Assembly: GCF_025642135.1 (NCBI RefSeq)
Contig: NZ_CP106793.1
Span: 3,662,001-3,726,000, forward strand
DNA length: 64,000 bases
Reading direction: 5' to 3'
DNA from: Streptomyces cynarae
Lineage (GTDB): Bacteria; Actinomycetota; Actinomycetes; Streptomycetales; Streptomycetaceae
Shown here: piece after piece, positions 17,879 through 26,993 of the stretch
Position numbering within the stretch: the stretch's first letter is position 1
Layout: every line of letters begins with the position of its first letter
Notes under the pieces: model-generated
Databases searched by the model: none
Told to the model about the DNA's origin: nothing
What the model saw: the letters and a program-made list of their open reading frames with translations, nothing else
Made by a program: the position numbers and the translations under genes

Positions 17879-18676
17879 GTGAGCGCCATGCCGATAGCTC
17901 TGCTGCTCACCACCGCCGCGACCGCGGGCGTGGGCGTCGCCGTCCTGTGCAGCGTGCGGGCGCTGCGCCGGCAGGTCGCGGCCCTGCACGCCGAACTCGC
18001 CGAGAACCGTGCCGTGCAGGCACGCGGGCTGGTGCCCGCCGCCCGCACGGCCGCCGACACGGAGGAGATACGCGCCGCCGTGGCCGAGGCGCTCGCGGAG
18101 GAGCGGGAGCGCGAGCTGGCCGAGGCGCGCGCCTTCTGGGCCGCCCAGGAGGCCCGGGACATCGCCGACGCCCCCACCCTGTTCGGTCTGCCCGACAGCG
18201 AGCTGTTCCTGCCCCGTCCCGCGGACTTCGCGGGCCTGGAGCACGACAGCCTTGAACCGGTGACCGAGGCCGGCGCCGACGAGACCGAGTTCCCCGGGGA
18301 CTCCCCCGAACTGGCCGCCGCCCGCCGCCGTCACCCCTCGCACCCCGACTTCGTCCCGTCCCCGTCCCCCGTCACGGGCGACCACGAGCGCACGGTCGCG
18401 TGCCTGGAGAGGCTGGCCGACGCCGGCACCGAACTCGCCGACGTCCGCCCGGGCCCGCTGGGCACCCTGGACGTGTACGTCTTCGCGGACGGTACGACGC
18501 TGTGCATGACCCCGGGCCACCGCGAGACCGCGGAGCGCCTGGCCGCGGCCCTGACCGCCGGCCACACCCCGGTCCTGCTCGGCGGCTCGGGCGTCTCGGG
18601 CGCCTACGCCCTCACGTTCGCGTGCGGCGAGGAGACCGTCTACGTCCTAGCGGACCGCGTCATCGCGTCCCTGTAG
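17879..18676 (+). CDS. Hypothetical secreted or membrane-anchored protein with coiled coil
   Basis: A hypothetical protein of 265 residues. Residues ~5-26 ([20 protein letters not shown]) form a membrane anchor. Residues ~27-110 are a charged helical region likely to form a coiled coil ([13 protein letters not shown], then [20 protein letters not shown]). The C-terminal ~95 residues look like a small alpha/beta domain ([20 protein letters not shown]). GTG 17879 has AGGAG 8 nt upstream. No family recognised. Its neighbours are unrelated, so it is probably transcribed alone. Confidence 0.75.
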   Translation: MSAMPIALLLTTAATAGVGVAVLCSVRALRRQVAALHAELAENRAVQARGLVPAARTAADTEEIRAAVAEALAEERERELAEARAFWAAQEARDIADAPTLFGLPDSELFLPRPADFAGLEHDSLEPVTEAGADETEFPGDSPELAAARRRHPSHPDFVPSPSPVTGDHERTVACLERLADAGTELADVRPGPLGTLDVYVFADGTTLCMTPGHRETAERLAAALTAGHTPVLLGGSGVSGAYALTFACGEETVYVLADRVIASL

Positions 18677-18834
18677 TCCGCCGCCACGCCATCACGGTAG
18701 TCGGGCCATCACGCCGTCACGCCGTCACGCCGCAACAGCACGGGGCCGCGCCGAGGAGCGGGAATCGGCCGTTCCACTCCGGCGCGGTCCGGCGCATTCC
18801 GGTGCCTCCTCGGCGCCGGCGCGTTGTGTGCCCC

Positions 18835-19146
18835 TCACACCCCGGCGCGTTTCTGCGCCTCCTCCACCAGCGCCACGGCCTCGGCGAGTTCCCTGTCGTC
18901 CCGCAGGACGACGGCCAGATCGTGCCCGGCGACCGTGATCTGGTCGGCGGCCGCGAACATGCCCGCGTCCGGCATCTCCCGCGGCTCGGCCGAAGGGTCC
19001 TCCAGAAGCTGGGCGCGACGCGCCAACTCCCTGGCGAGCGCGAGCGCTTCGGCCGCCGCGCCCCGTTGCAGCCGGCTCTGCGGAGCGGCCCGCAACCGGT
19101 CGGCGAAGTGATCCACGGCCCGGGTCAAAGGCGTCGTATCAAGCAC
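18835..19146 (-). CDS. Small conserved helical protein, probably leaderless
   Basis: This small protein is 103 residues, Ala/Leu/Arg-rich and predicted mostly helical (LQRGAAAEALALARELARRA). GTG 19146 has no ribosome site but TACGCT ends 6 nt upstream, the position of a -10 box for a leaderless transcript. No family recognised. Codon usage is typical of the host, so I believe it is a real gene. Confidence 0.6.
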   Translation of the reverse strand: MLDTTPLTRAVDHFADRLRAAPQSRLQRGAAAEALALARELARRAQLLEDPSAEPREMPDAGMFAAADQITVAGHDLAVVLRDDRELAEAVALVEEAQKRAGV

Positions 19147-19247
19147 GCGGCGAGCGTACGCGTCGCGGCAGCACTGTTGCCAACGGGCGAACGCTCAGGC
19201 ACGGTGACCTGAAGGACCGGCTTCATCGAGTGCGTCCGGAGGCGCCG

Positions 19248-19475
19248 ATGTCCCAAGTCTTCTCCGAGGAGACCCATCGCAACCTGCTCGCCCGTATCCC
19301 CCACTGCACCGGTCGTGAAGTGTCCGACTGGCTGCGAACCGTCGACGAAGGCCCCGCTCTCTGCTTCGAGGAGAAGGTCAGCTGGCTCCGGCACGAGCAC
19401 AATCTCGCGTACGGCCACGCCAAGGCGATCATCCACGAGTACGACCTGAGGAGGGCCGCGCGCAAACTCATGTGA
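19248..19475 (+). CDS. DUF4287-domain small protein
   Basis: The protein is 75 residues: MSQVFSEETHRNLLARIPHC, then a middle segment, then KVSWLRHEHNLAYGHAKAII. This matches the DUF4287 pattern (helical, often fused to DUF5655) of unknown function. ATG 19248 has GGAGG 7 nt upstream. It diverges from the 103-residue gene and ends just before a strong bidirectional terminator. Confidence 0.8.
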   Translation: MSQVFSEETHRNLLARIPHCTGREVSDWLRTVDEGPALCFEEKVSWLRHEHNLAYGHAKAIIHEYDLRRAARKLM

Positions 19476-19489
19476 GCCGCGCACAGTGA

Positions 19490-19521
19490 AAGGGCCCGTG
19501 AACCACGGTTCACGGGCCCTT
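19490..19521. terminator. Bidirectional hairpin terminator
   Basis: AAGGGCCCGTGAACC (19490-19504) and its exact complement (19507-19521) form a 15-bp stem between two convergent genes (stops at 19475 and 19557). Confidence 0.85.
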
Positions 19522-19556
19522 CAAAGCGCCGGGAGCGCCGGGAGCGCCGGCGGCGA

Positions 19557-20459
19557 CTAGTCGTTGCTACTGAAGATCGCGACGAGCCGCAGCATCTCCA
19601 CGTAGATCCACACGAGGGTCATGGTCAGGCCGAACGCCGCCAGCCAGGCCTCCTCGCGCGGTGCCCCGTACGCGATCCCGTCCTCGATCTGCTTGAAGTC
19701 GAGCGTCAGGAAGAACGCGCCGAGCAGGATCGCGATGACACCGACCAGAGCGCCCAGCGGGCCCATGCTGCGCAGCCCGCCGTCCGGCGCGACGCCGAAC
19801 GCGACCAGCAGCAGGTTGACCGCCATGGTCAGGACGAAGGCGATGGCGATGGCCATGCCGATCCGGGCGTACCGGGCGGTGACGCGGATCCAGCCCGCCC
19901 TGTAGACGAGCAGGGTCGCGCCCGAGACCGCCATCGTGCCGAGCACGGCCTGGAACGGTGCGCCGTGCCACTGCGCGTTGTACATCTCGCTGATGACACC
20001 GAGGAAGACGCCCTCGAAGGCGGCATATCCCAGGATCAGCGCGGGCGACGGCGTGCGCTTGAAGGACTGCACCATCGCCAGGACGAACGCGACCAGCGCG
20101 GAACCGAACGCGAGGCCGAAGCTGGTGGACGAGACCGGCAGCAGCGCCCAGGCGAGAATCGCGCCGACGGCGACCGTGCCGAGCGTCATCGCCGAGCGCA
20201 TGACGACGTCGTCCATCGTCATCCGGCCGGGGGCGGCCGGGGCCTGCGGCGGGGCGCCGTACTGCGTCTGCTGTCCGTACGGGTTCTGCGCGTAGGGGTT
20301 CTGCGCATAGGGGTTGCCGCCCGCGTAGGGATCCTGCGCGTACGGGTTGCCCTGCGTGCCGACGGCGGCTCCCCCGGCCTGCGGCGCGGTGTTGAAGCCC
20401 GCGTAGCCGTTGTCGCGGCTGAACCCCCGTCGCGAGAAGACCGGGTTGCTGCTCCTCAT
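19557..20459 (-). CDS. Bax inhibitor-1/YccA-family membrane protein
   Basis: A membrane protein of 300 residues. The N-terminal ~75 residues are cytosolic and low-complexity, with NPYAQ-type repeats (NPYAQDPYAGGNPYAQNPYA). Then seven hydrophobic segments follow from about 90 to 295, with the family-typical LGYAAFEGVFLGVIS near 150 and DFKQIEDG in the penultimate loop. BI-1/YccA proteins are ion-leak or protease-associated membrane proteins; the role in actinomycetes is unclear. ATG 20459 has GGAGGAG 4-5 nt upstream. Confidence 0.9.
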   Translation of the reverse strand: MRSSNPVFSRRGFSRDNGYAGFNTAPQAGGAAVGTQGNPYAQDPYAGGNPYAQNPYAQNPYGQQTQYGAPPQAPAAPGRMTMDDVVMRSAMTLGTVAVGAILAWALLPVSSTSFGLAFGSALVAFVLAMVQSFKRTPSPALILGYAAFEGVFLGVISEMYNAQWHGAPFQAVLGTMAVSGATLLVYRAGWIRVTARYARIGMAIAIAFVLTMAVNLLLVAFGVAPDGGLRSMGPLGALVGVIAILLGAFFLTLDFKQIEDGIAYGAPREEAWLAAFGLTMTLVWIYVEMLRLVAIFSSND

Positions 20460-20684
20460 TTCACTCCTCCATGACCACCCTGCGTGGCCTTGGCTCAAGA
20501 GTAATAGACAGGCAAAGAATTGGCCGTACTGCTTGAGGAGGATCTTCCCCTCCTCATCGCAGGCAACACGCTACGCGCTGGTGTGATTCCCGGCGAGGAT
20601 CCGTCTCACCCATGACGAAGCCGGTACAGAGTCGAGACCGGCCACTGATCATCCGGGCGGGCGACCAGCGCCTTCTTCGCCCGG

Positions 20685-20712
20685 ACGGGTGACGCCGCCG
20701 TGCGTCACCCGT
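20685..20712 (-). terminator. Terminator downstream of pobA
   Basis: ACGGGTGACGC (20685-20695) pairs with GCGTCACCCGT (20702-20712) across a 6-nt loop, about 20 nt after the pobA stop on the minus strand. Confidence 0.75.
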
Positions 20713-20730
20713 GACGTCGATCGGCAGTCG

Positions 20731-21957
20731 TCACTCCAGCGGGAAGCCCGTGTACCCGTCCGCGAGGTCGGTCTCGGCTGCGCGCGAGGTGGTGAGCCGT
20801 TCGAGCCGGGCCAGTTGCATGCGGTCGTCGAACGGCGTGGCGTCCGGGGCGCGGTGCAGCAGCGTGGTCATCTCGTACGAGAACCGCTCGGCCTGCCAGA
20901 CGCGGCGCAGACAGGTCTCGGAGTAGGCGTCGAGAAGGTCGTCGGAGCCCGTCTCCTGCTGGTGCGTCAGCGCCCGCGCGAAGGTGACGACGTCGCCGAC
21001 GGCGAGATTGAGCCCCTTGGCGCCGGTGGGCGGCACGATGTGGGCGGCGTCGCCGGCGAGGAAGAGCCGGCCGTGACGCATCGGCTCGTGGACGTAACTG
21101 CGCATCGGAGTGACCGACTTGGAGGTGATGGGGCCCCGGGCGAGTGTCCAGCCGTCGGCGGTCTCGAGGCGGCGCTCCAGCTCGTCCCAGATCTCCTCGT
21201 CGGCCCACTCCTCGGCGTCCGTGCCCGCCGGCACCTGGAGGTAGAGCCTGGAGACGAAGGATTCGATGGGGAGCGAGGCGACTTCCTTGGAAGGGTGGTG
21301 GCGGGTGGCGGGCGGGCGCATGCTCAGCAGGGCGAAGCCGCGGTCGTGGCGGGCGTAGACGAGTTCGTCGTGCGAGGGTGCGACATCGGCGAGGACGCCG
21401 AGCCAGCCGAATGGGTACGTATATTCGAAGACGCGGGACAGTCCGGCGGGAACCGCCTTGCGGGACACGCCCCAGAAGCCGTCGCACCCGACGACGTACT
21501 CGCACTCCAGGACGTCCTCGCTCCCCTCGTGCCTGAAGCGCACCCGCGGGCTGTGGCCGTCGACGCCCTCGACGGCGAGCGCCTCGGCCTCGAACAGCAG
21601 CGGGCCGCCCTCCTTGAGCTGGAGCGCGATGAGGTCCTTGCAGACCTCGGTCTGGGCGTACACCATCACGGAGCGGCCGCCGGTGAGCGTGGGGAAGTCG
21701 ACACGGTGGCGGCGGCGCGCGAAACGCAGCTCGATCCCGTCGTGCCGCAGCCCCTCACGGTCCATGCGCTCGCCCGCCCCGGCGGCCCGCAGCACGTCGA
21801 CGGACCCCTGCTCCAGGATCCCGGCCCGCTGGCGCCGCTCGACATAGGCCCGGTCGCGGGCCTCCAGCACGACGGAGTCGATGCCGGCGTTGTGCAGCAG
21901 CCGCGCGAGCAGTAGCCCGGCGGGCCCCGCTCCGATGATGCCGACGGTGGTACGCAT
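20731..21957 (-). CDS. pobA: 4-hydroxybenzoate 3-monooxygenase
   Basis: A flavoprotein hydroxylase of 408 residues converting 4-hydroxybenzoate to protocatechuate with NAD(P)H and O2. FAD-binding GIIGAGPAGLLLARLL at the N-terminus, YVVGCDGFWGVSR (DG motif) in the middle, and GRLFLAGDAAHIVPPTGAKG (GD motif) are typical. QRAGILEQG and the conserved MVYAQTEV segment support PobA over other flavin hydroxylases. The pca (protocatechuate) genes and pobR are not beside it. ATG 21957 has AAGGGGCG upstream. A TTGACA promoter and a palindrome lie immediately upstream. Confidence 0.94.
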   Translation of the reverse strand: MRTTVGIIGAGPAGLLLARLLHNAGIDSVVLEARDRAYVERRQRAGILEQGSVDVLRAAGAGERMDREGLRHDGIELRFARRRHRVDFPTLTGGRSVMVYAQTEVCKDLIALQLKEGGPLLFEAEALAVEGVDGHSPRVRFRHEGSEDVLECEYVVGCDGFWGVSRKAVPAGLSRVFEYTYPFGWLGVLADVAPSHDELVYARHDRGFALLSMRPPATRHHPSKEVASLPIESFVSRLYLQVPAGTDAEEWADEEIWDELERRLETADGWTLARGPITSKSVTPMRSYVHEPMRHGRLFLAGDAAHIVPPTGAKGLNLAVGDVVTFARALTHQQETGSDDLLDAYSETCLRRVWQAERFSYEMTTLLHRAPDATPFDDRMQLARLERLTTSRAAETDLADGYTGFPLE

Positions 21958-21985
21958 CCCGACGCCCCTTCGTGCCGTTCGTAGA

Positions 21986-22045
21986 GTGAAAATTACTTCA
22001 CCAGCTGCCGGGGAGCAGTCTCCGGCCGCACGGCCCTCCTGTCAA
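21986..22045 (-). promoter_or_regulatory. pobA promoter and candidate operator
   Basis: Minus strand: TTGACA (22045-22040), 17-nt spacer, GAGACT (22022-22017). Just downstream, GTGAA-N6-TTCAC (21986-22001) is an inverted repeat 29 nt before the ATG, well placed for a repressor that responds to the aromatic substrate. Confidence 0.5.
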
Positions 22046-22214
22046 CGACTGCTCCGTGCCCTCCTTGCCCTGCTTCCCTCGTCCGCGGAACCGCGGCGAC
22101 GTGCCGCGCCCCGGCTGAAGCCGTTCGGCTCAGCAGCGGTGGTGGGCCGCACCGGCCGCACCCAAGGTGGAGCTGGCGGGGGCGTGGGCAGGGAGCGACG
22201 GCCGGAGGACACGC

Positions 22215-22697
22215 GTGGTACTCGATGAGGTCCAGCTGCTCAAGGCTGGCGAGCAGCGGCTCGAGGACATCTTCCGTACGAGTCCGCCCGGCGAGATCCC
22301 GAGGGGTCCGCTGGAGGGCACCGCGATTCTGCCCTGGGCCGGATCGGCGGGAGCCCGGTTCGTCGCCGTGTTCGTGAGCCTCGGCGTGTGGCGGGGCAAG
22401 GTCTTCAATCCGGACGGCCATCTGAGCAACCGGTTCACGCCCCTTGACGTGCTCGCCTTCATCGCGAAGGTCTCGGTGGGGCCGAGCCGGCTGGACGGCA
22501 AGGACTGCATCGTCATCGACTACTCGCGGACGTCCCTGCTGGCCATGGGACTACGGGACGAGGTGCGCCAGGTGGCCCCGAACCTGTACCTGGGCCTCGT
22601 CTGGCTGTTCGGCCACAAGGTCGGCTGGTTCTCGCTGCGGTTGCAGGGAGCCGAGACCACGAAGCCCGCGACCCACCTCGACGAAACGTACCTCTGA
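22215..22697 (+). CDS. Hypothetical protein, possibly GXWXG/DUF4334-like
   Basis: The product is 160 residues. The GTG at 22215 is chosen because GGAGGA lies 6 nt upstream. Notable segments: LGVWRGKVFNPDG resembles the GxWxG(K) signature of small lipocalin-like DUF4334 proteins, and LDGKDCIVIDYSRTSLLAMG with APNLYLGLVWLFG could be further beta strands. I am not sure of the family. It is a solitary gene between pobA (divergent) and the bldA tRNA (convergent). Confidence 0.65.
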   Translation: MVLDEVQLLKAGEQRLEDIFRTSPPGEIPRGPLEGTAILPWAGSAGARFVAVFVSLGVWRGKVFNPDGHLSNRFTPLDVLAFIAKVSVGPSRLDGKDCIVIDYSRTSLLAMGLRDEVRQVAPNLYLGLVWLFGHKVGWFSLRLQGAETTKPATHLDETYL

Positions 22698-22800
22698 CGC
22701 CACGCACATGAGTGCCGCCTGCCCGCACAGCCGACGGCACCCTGTCCCCCGGCTCCGGCAGGGACTGGAAGAGTGACCAACGGGTTGCCAATGAGGGAAG

Positions 22801-22884
22801 TGCCCGGAGCCGGACTCGAACCGGCACGCCCGCGAAGGGGCAGCGAGGTTTAAGCTCGCCGTGTCTGCATTCCACCATCCGGGC
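22801..22884 (-). tRNA. bldA: tRNA-Leu (anticodon UAA), the bldA tRNA
   Basis: On the minus strand an 84-nt tRNA runs from GCCCGGA (acceptor 5' arm, 22884) to TCCGGGC plus discriminator A at 22801. The anticodon stem is GCGAG/CTCGC with loop CTTAAAC, so the anticodon is UAA (22852-22850) and reads the rare codon UUA. A long variable arm and GGTTCGAGTCC T-loop fit a leucine tRNA. CCA is not encoded. In Streptomyces this is bldA, which controls development and antibiotic genes by limiting UUA translation. A TAGGCT -10-like box lies at 22918-22913. Confidence 0.93.
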
Positions 22885-23297
22885 AGGCCTGGGCACCGCA
22901 TCGAGCGCTCCGAGCCTATCGGGACGCATCCCTCGAACAGCGGACCCTGGACGCGATGTTGTCTTATTTTATTGATGTCTGAGGGTGCATCAGCACCGGG
23001 TACGGGCCATCCGCACTTGCCAATAGCCTTTCGGGGAAGCGCGGCCCTTGTATGCGAAATGACGGAATTTCACCGCCCTGAACGAGGAGTGCGGAAGCGA
23101 TTCCGCTTCGGGTGATCAACCGCTTTCCACGGCCGGTGGCTCAGGGGACCGTGTCATCCCCAGGTATGACGCGGGCCGTGGCGGTCCGACCGAAGGCTGT
23201 CCCGGGAACCGGAGCAGCGACTGACTCCACGGCGGCGACGCGACGCGACGATGGACACGTCCTCTTCACCGTCGCCTTCCCTACAGGAGCAGCTCCC

Positions 23298-24068
23298 GTG
23301 ACCAGCACCTCCCTCGCCGACCGGACCACCGCGGTGGCCGCCCGCGCCACGGACCTGTCGAAGGTCTACGGTCAGGGCGAGACCCAGGTGGTGGCCCTGG
23401 ACCGGGTCACCGTCGACTTCCAGCAGGCCCGGTTCACAGCGATCATGGGACCCTCGGGCTCCGGCAAGTCCACGCTGATGCACTGCGTCGCCGGGCTCGA
23501 CTCCTTCTCCTCCGGTTCGGTGCGCGTCGGTGACGTCGAGTTGGGCGCGCTGAAGGACAAGCAGCTCACCAAGTTGCGCCGGGACAAGATCGGGTTCATC
23601 TTCCAGGCGTTCAACCTGCTGCCGACGCTGACCGCGCTGGAGAACATCACCCTTCCGATGGACATCGCGGGCCGCAAGCCGGACAAGCAGTGGCTGGACA
23701 CCGTGATCCAGATGGTCGGCCTGTCGGGCCGGCTGAGCCACCGGCCCGCACAGCTGTCCGGTGGTCAGCAGCAGCGCGTGGCGGTCGCGCGGGCGCTCGC
23801 GTCCAAGCCGGACATCATCTTCGGCGACGAGCCCACCGGGAACCTGGACTCCCGGTCGGGCGCGGAGGTGCTGGGCTTTCTACGGAACTCCGTACGGGAG
23901 TTGGGGCAGACGGTGGTGATGGTCACCCATGACCCGGTGGCCGCGGCGTACGCGGACCGGGTGATCTTCCTGGCGGACGGGCGGATCGTGGACGAGCTGC
24001 ACGGGCCGAGTGCGGAGGGGGTGCTGGACCGCATGAAGCGGTTCGACGCGAAGGGCCGCACGTCCTGA
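23298..24068 (+). CDS. ABC transporter ATP-binding protein (MacB/LolD type)
   Basis: A 256-residue ATPase. Walker A GPSGSGKST (about 52-60), Q-loop FQAFNLLPTLTALEN, signature LSGGQQQRVAVARAL, Walker B IIFGDEPTGNLDSRSG and switch VMVTHDP are intact. This class partners FtsX-like permeases in export or mechanotransmission. GTG 23298 has AGGAGC 7 nt upstream; the frame stays open for 62 codons further upstream without a better start. The permease follows after a 328-nt gap filled with repeats. The 410-nt stretch between bldA and this gene shows no other gene. Confidence 0.93.
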   Translation: MTSTSLADRTTAVAARATDLSKVYGQGETQVVALDRVTVDFQQARFTAIMGPSGSGKSTLMHCVAGLDSFSSGSVRVGDVELGALKDKQLTKLRRDKIGFIFQAFNLLPTLTALENITLPMDIAGRKPDKQWLDTVIQMVGLSGRLSHRPAQLSGGQQQRVAVARALASKPDIIFGDEPTGNLDSRSGAEVLGFLRNSVRELGQTVVMVTHDPVAAAYADRVIFLADGRIVDELHGPSAEGVLDRMKRFDAKGRTS

Positions 24069-24396
24069 CGCGAGCTGCCCCCACCACCCCCCAGAGCTCC
24101 GCCCTCGGCCCCCGCCGGGGCTGCGCCCTGAACCGCCGCCCGGCGGGGACCACGTCCCCAGCGCTCCCAGGGGCTCCGCCCCCCGGATGCCCGATCGTCC
24201 TGCGGCCTCGTCCTCAATCGCCGGACGGGCCGGTTCTGCCTGCACTCGGCTGAAAGGCCCCCCGGCTCGGCTGCACACTCAGCCCCTTCGCCGTCTGAGG
24301 AGCGAGGTCCAGGGGCGGCACCCCCTGGCGCGTCGAAGGGGCGGAGCCCTGGGGACGAACACCACTCACCGCAACCACCAAGCCCTGGACAGACAC
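24069..24396. repeat. Patch of Streptomyces intergenic repeats within an ABC operon
   Basis: No gene in 328 nt. It carries several motifs I recognise as dispersed Streptomyces repeats: CTCAATCGCCGGACGGGCCG (24212-24231), GTCTGAGGAGCGAGGTCCAG (about 24292-24311) and GGGGCGGAGCCCTGGGGACG. Some pair with one another as stem-loops. It separates the ATPase from its permease. Confidence 0.55.
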
Positions 24397-26928
24397 ATGT
24401 TCCGTACCGCCCTGCGCAACGTGCTCGCGCACAAGGCCAGGCTGCTCATGACCGTGCTCGCCGTGATGCTCGGCGTGGCGTTCGTGTCGGGCACCCTGGT
24501 CTTCACCAACACCATCTCGAACGCCTACCAGAAGAGCTCCGCCAAGGGCTTCGACCACGTGGACGTGGCCATCCAGCCCGAGAGCCGCAACGACACCCGC
24601 GACACCATCGGCAAGGAGCCGAAGCTGACACAGGCGCTGCTCCACAAGGCGGCCGAGGTGCACGGCGCCGACAGCGCCGTCGGGGTCGTCAGCGGCTTCA
24701 CCGCCGTCGCCGGCAAGGACGGCAAGCTCATCGGCAACGGCTTCCAGTCCCAGGGCGGGAACTACTGGGGCGACAAGGACCCGCGGTACCCGCTCGTCGG
24801 CGGGCACGCGCCCAAGGGGCAGGACGAGGTCCTCGTCGACTCCCACACCGCGCAGCGCGCCGGCTTCGAGGTCGGGGACACCGCGCGGCTCTCCATCGAC
24901 GGTCCCGTGCTGACGCCGAGGATCGCCGGCATCTTCGCCACCGACGACGGCAACGTCGCCGCCGGAGGCAGCCTCGTCCTCTTCGACACGGCCACCGCCC
25001 AGCGGCTGTTCCACAAGGCCGGCGCGTACGACGAGATCGATGTGAAGGCCGCCCCTGGCACCAGCCAGACCGCGCTGCAGGACGCGGTCGACGCCGTCCT
25101 GCCCAAGGACGTCGCCTCCACCACCACTGGCAAGCAGCTCGCCGACGACCAGGCCACGCGAATCGCCGAGCAGACGAGCAGCCTGCGCAGCTCGCTGCTG
25201 GTCTTCGCGGGGATCGCGCTGTTCGTCGGCACGTTCATCATCGCCAACACCTTCACGATGCTGGTCGCCCAGCGCACCAAGGAGCTGGCACTGCTGCGGG
25301 CGGTCGGCGCCTCCCGCCGTCAGGTCACCCGGTCCGTGCTCATCGAGGCGTTCGTGGTCGGCGCGGTCGCGGCCGTCACCGGGCTCGTCGCCGGCATCGG
25401 TATCGGCGCGGGCCTGCGATCCCTGATGGGCAGGCTCGGCGGCAGCGTTCCGGACGGGCCGCTCGTCATCTCCCCCGGCACGGTCGCCACCGCCCTCGCC
25501 GTCGGCATCCTGATCACGATGCTGGCCGCCTGGCTGCCCGGCCGCCGCGCCGCGAAGATCCCGCCGGTCGCCGCGATGAGCAGCGTCCACGCGAAGGCCA
25601 CCACCAAGTCCCTCGTCCTGCGGAACACACTGGGCGCCCTGCTGGCCGCCGCCGGGGTCGTCACCGTCCTGTACGCCACCACGCTGGACGACACCTCCGA
25701 CGCCCAGGCCCCGATGGGACTCGGCGCGGCCCTCCTGGTCGTCGGCGTCTTCGTCCTCACACCGCTGCTGTCCCGCCCGCTGATCGCGGCCGCCGCGCCC
25801 GTCCTGCGCGTCTTCGGTGTCGCGGGCAAGCTGGCCCGGCAGAACTCGGTGCGCAACCCGCGCCGTACCGCGGCCACCGCCTCCGCCCTGATGGTCGGCC
25901 TGACCCTGATCACCGGTCTGACCGTGATGGCGGGCAGTCTTCAGACCGCGATCGACAAGATGGCGTCCTCCGCGATCAAGGCGGACTACGTGGTGTCCAT
26001 GGCGAACCGCTACCCGCTCTCTCCCGGCGTCGAGAAGACCCTGAAGTCGACCGACGGCGTCACCGCGACCAGCCCGCTGCGCAACGCGCCCTCCCGCATC
26101 GACGGACAGACCGAGTACCTGACCGGTGTGAACGGCGCCACCATCGGCGAGCTGACGGACCTGAAGCTCGACGACGGCACCTTCAAGGTCGGCGGCACCC
26201 AGGTCGTCGTCGACGACGACACCGCCAGGTCCCACCACTGGACGGCCGGATCGCGGTTCACGGTGTCGTACGAGGACGGCGGGAGGCAGCAGCTGACCAT
26301 CACCGGTGTCTACCAGGGCACTGAGATGATGCGCGGCATCATGCTGGACAACGCGACGCTCTCCCCGCACCAGAGCGACCCGTCCGACATGCAGGTGATG
26401 GTGAAGACGTCCGGCGGCGCCTCGTCCTCGGCCAAGGACCGGCTGGTGAAGGCCCTCGGCGACAACCCGGCCATCGAGGTGCAGGACAAGAAGGACATCT
26501 CCAACAGCGTCGCGCAGGTCTTCACGCTGATGCTGAACATCCTCTACGGCCTGCTCGCCATGGCGGTGATCGTCGCCGTCCTCGGTGTCATCAACACCCT
26601 CGCCATGTCCGTCTTCGAGCGTGCACAGGAGATCGGGATGCTGCGCGCGATCGGCCTGGACCGCAAGGGCATCAAGCGGATGGTCCGTCTGGAGTCCCTC
26701 GTCATCTCGCTGTTCGGCGGGGTGCTCGGCATCGGGCTCGGTGTGTTCTTCGGCTGGGCGGCCGGTGAACTGCTCGGCACGAAGATGGCGACGTACGAAC
26801 TGGTCCTGCCCTGGGCCCGGATGGCCGTGTTCCTCCTGCTGGCGGCGGTGGTCGGCGTCCTGGCCGCGCTGTGGCCGGCCCGGCGCGCGGCGCGCCTGAA
26901 CATGCTGACGGCGATCAAGTCCGAGTAG
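24397..26928 (+). CDS. FtsX-like ABC transporter permease
   Basis: A permease of 843 residues with two FtsX-type halves. Residues ~15-40 form the first membrane helix followed by a ~210-residue extracytoplasmic domain. Three helices follow (about 265-395) with the FtsX core ELALLRAVGASRRQVTRSVL. The second half repeats the layout, ending in three helices (about 710-830) around AQEIGMLRAIGLDRKGIKRM. The conserved RNSVRNPRRTAATASALMVG marks the second half start. It pairs with the ATPase upstream. ATG 24397 lacks a strong ribosome site. Confidence 0.93.
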   Translation: MFRTALRNVLAHKARLLMTVLAVMLGVAFVSGTLVFTNTISNAYQKSSAKGFDHVDVAIQPESRNDTRDTIGKEPKLTQALLHKAAEVHGADSAVGVVSGFTAVAGKDGKLIGNGFQSQGGNYWGDKDPRYPLVGGHAPKGQDEVLVDSHTAQRAGFEVGDTARLSIDGPVLTPRIAGIFATDDGNVAAGGSLVLFDTATAQRLFHKAGAYDEIDVKAAPGTSQTALQDAVDAVLPKDVASTTTGKQLADDQATRIAEQTSSLRSSLLVFAGIALFVGTFIIANTFTMLVAQRTKELALLRAVGASRRQVTRSVLIEAFVVGAVAAVTGLVAGIGIGAGLRSLMGRLGGSVPDGPLVISPGTVATALAVGILITMLAAWLPGRRAAKIPPVAAMSSVHAKATTKSLVLRNTLGALLAAAGVVTVLYATTLDDTSDAQAPMGLGAALLVVGVFVLTPLLSRPLIAAAAPVLRVFGVAGKLARQNSVRNPRRTAATASALMVGLTLITGLTVMAGSLQTAIDKMASSAIKADYVVSMANRYPLSPGVEKTLKSTDGVTATSPLRNAPSRIDGQTEYLTGVNGATIGELTDLKLDDGTFKVGGTQVVVDDDTARSHHWTAGSRFTVSYEDGGRQQLTITGVYQGTEMMRGIMLDNATLSPHQSDPSDMQVMVKTSGGASSSAKDRLVKALGDNPAIEVQDKKDISNSVAQVFTLMLNILYGLLAMAVIVAVLGVINTLAMSVFERAQEIGMLRAIGLDRKGIKRMVRLESLVISLFGGVLGIGLGVFFGWAAGELLGTKMATYELVLPWARMAVFLLLAAVVGVLAALWPARRAARLNMLTAIKSE

Positions 26929-26931
26929 CGG

Positions 26932-26987
26932 CCCGTACGACGAAGGGGCCCGTTCCACGCCGGAACGGGGCCCCTTCGTCGTACGGG
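26932..26987. terminator. Bidirectional hairpin terminator
   Basis: CCCGTACGACGAAGGGGCCC (26932-26951) and the following GTTCC pair with the complementary run at 26962-26987, with one unpaired base. It sits between the convergent permease and cfa genes. Confidence 0.85.
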
Positions 26988-26993
26988 CGAGAC

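Noticed and set aside
23112..23297. Longer N-terminus for the MacB-type ATPase
   Set aside because: No ATPase-family similarity or ribosome site upstream of GTG 23298, which has AGGAGC at good spacing.
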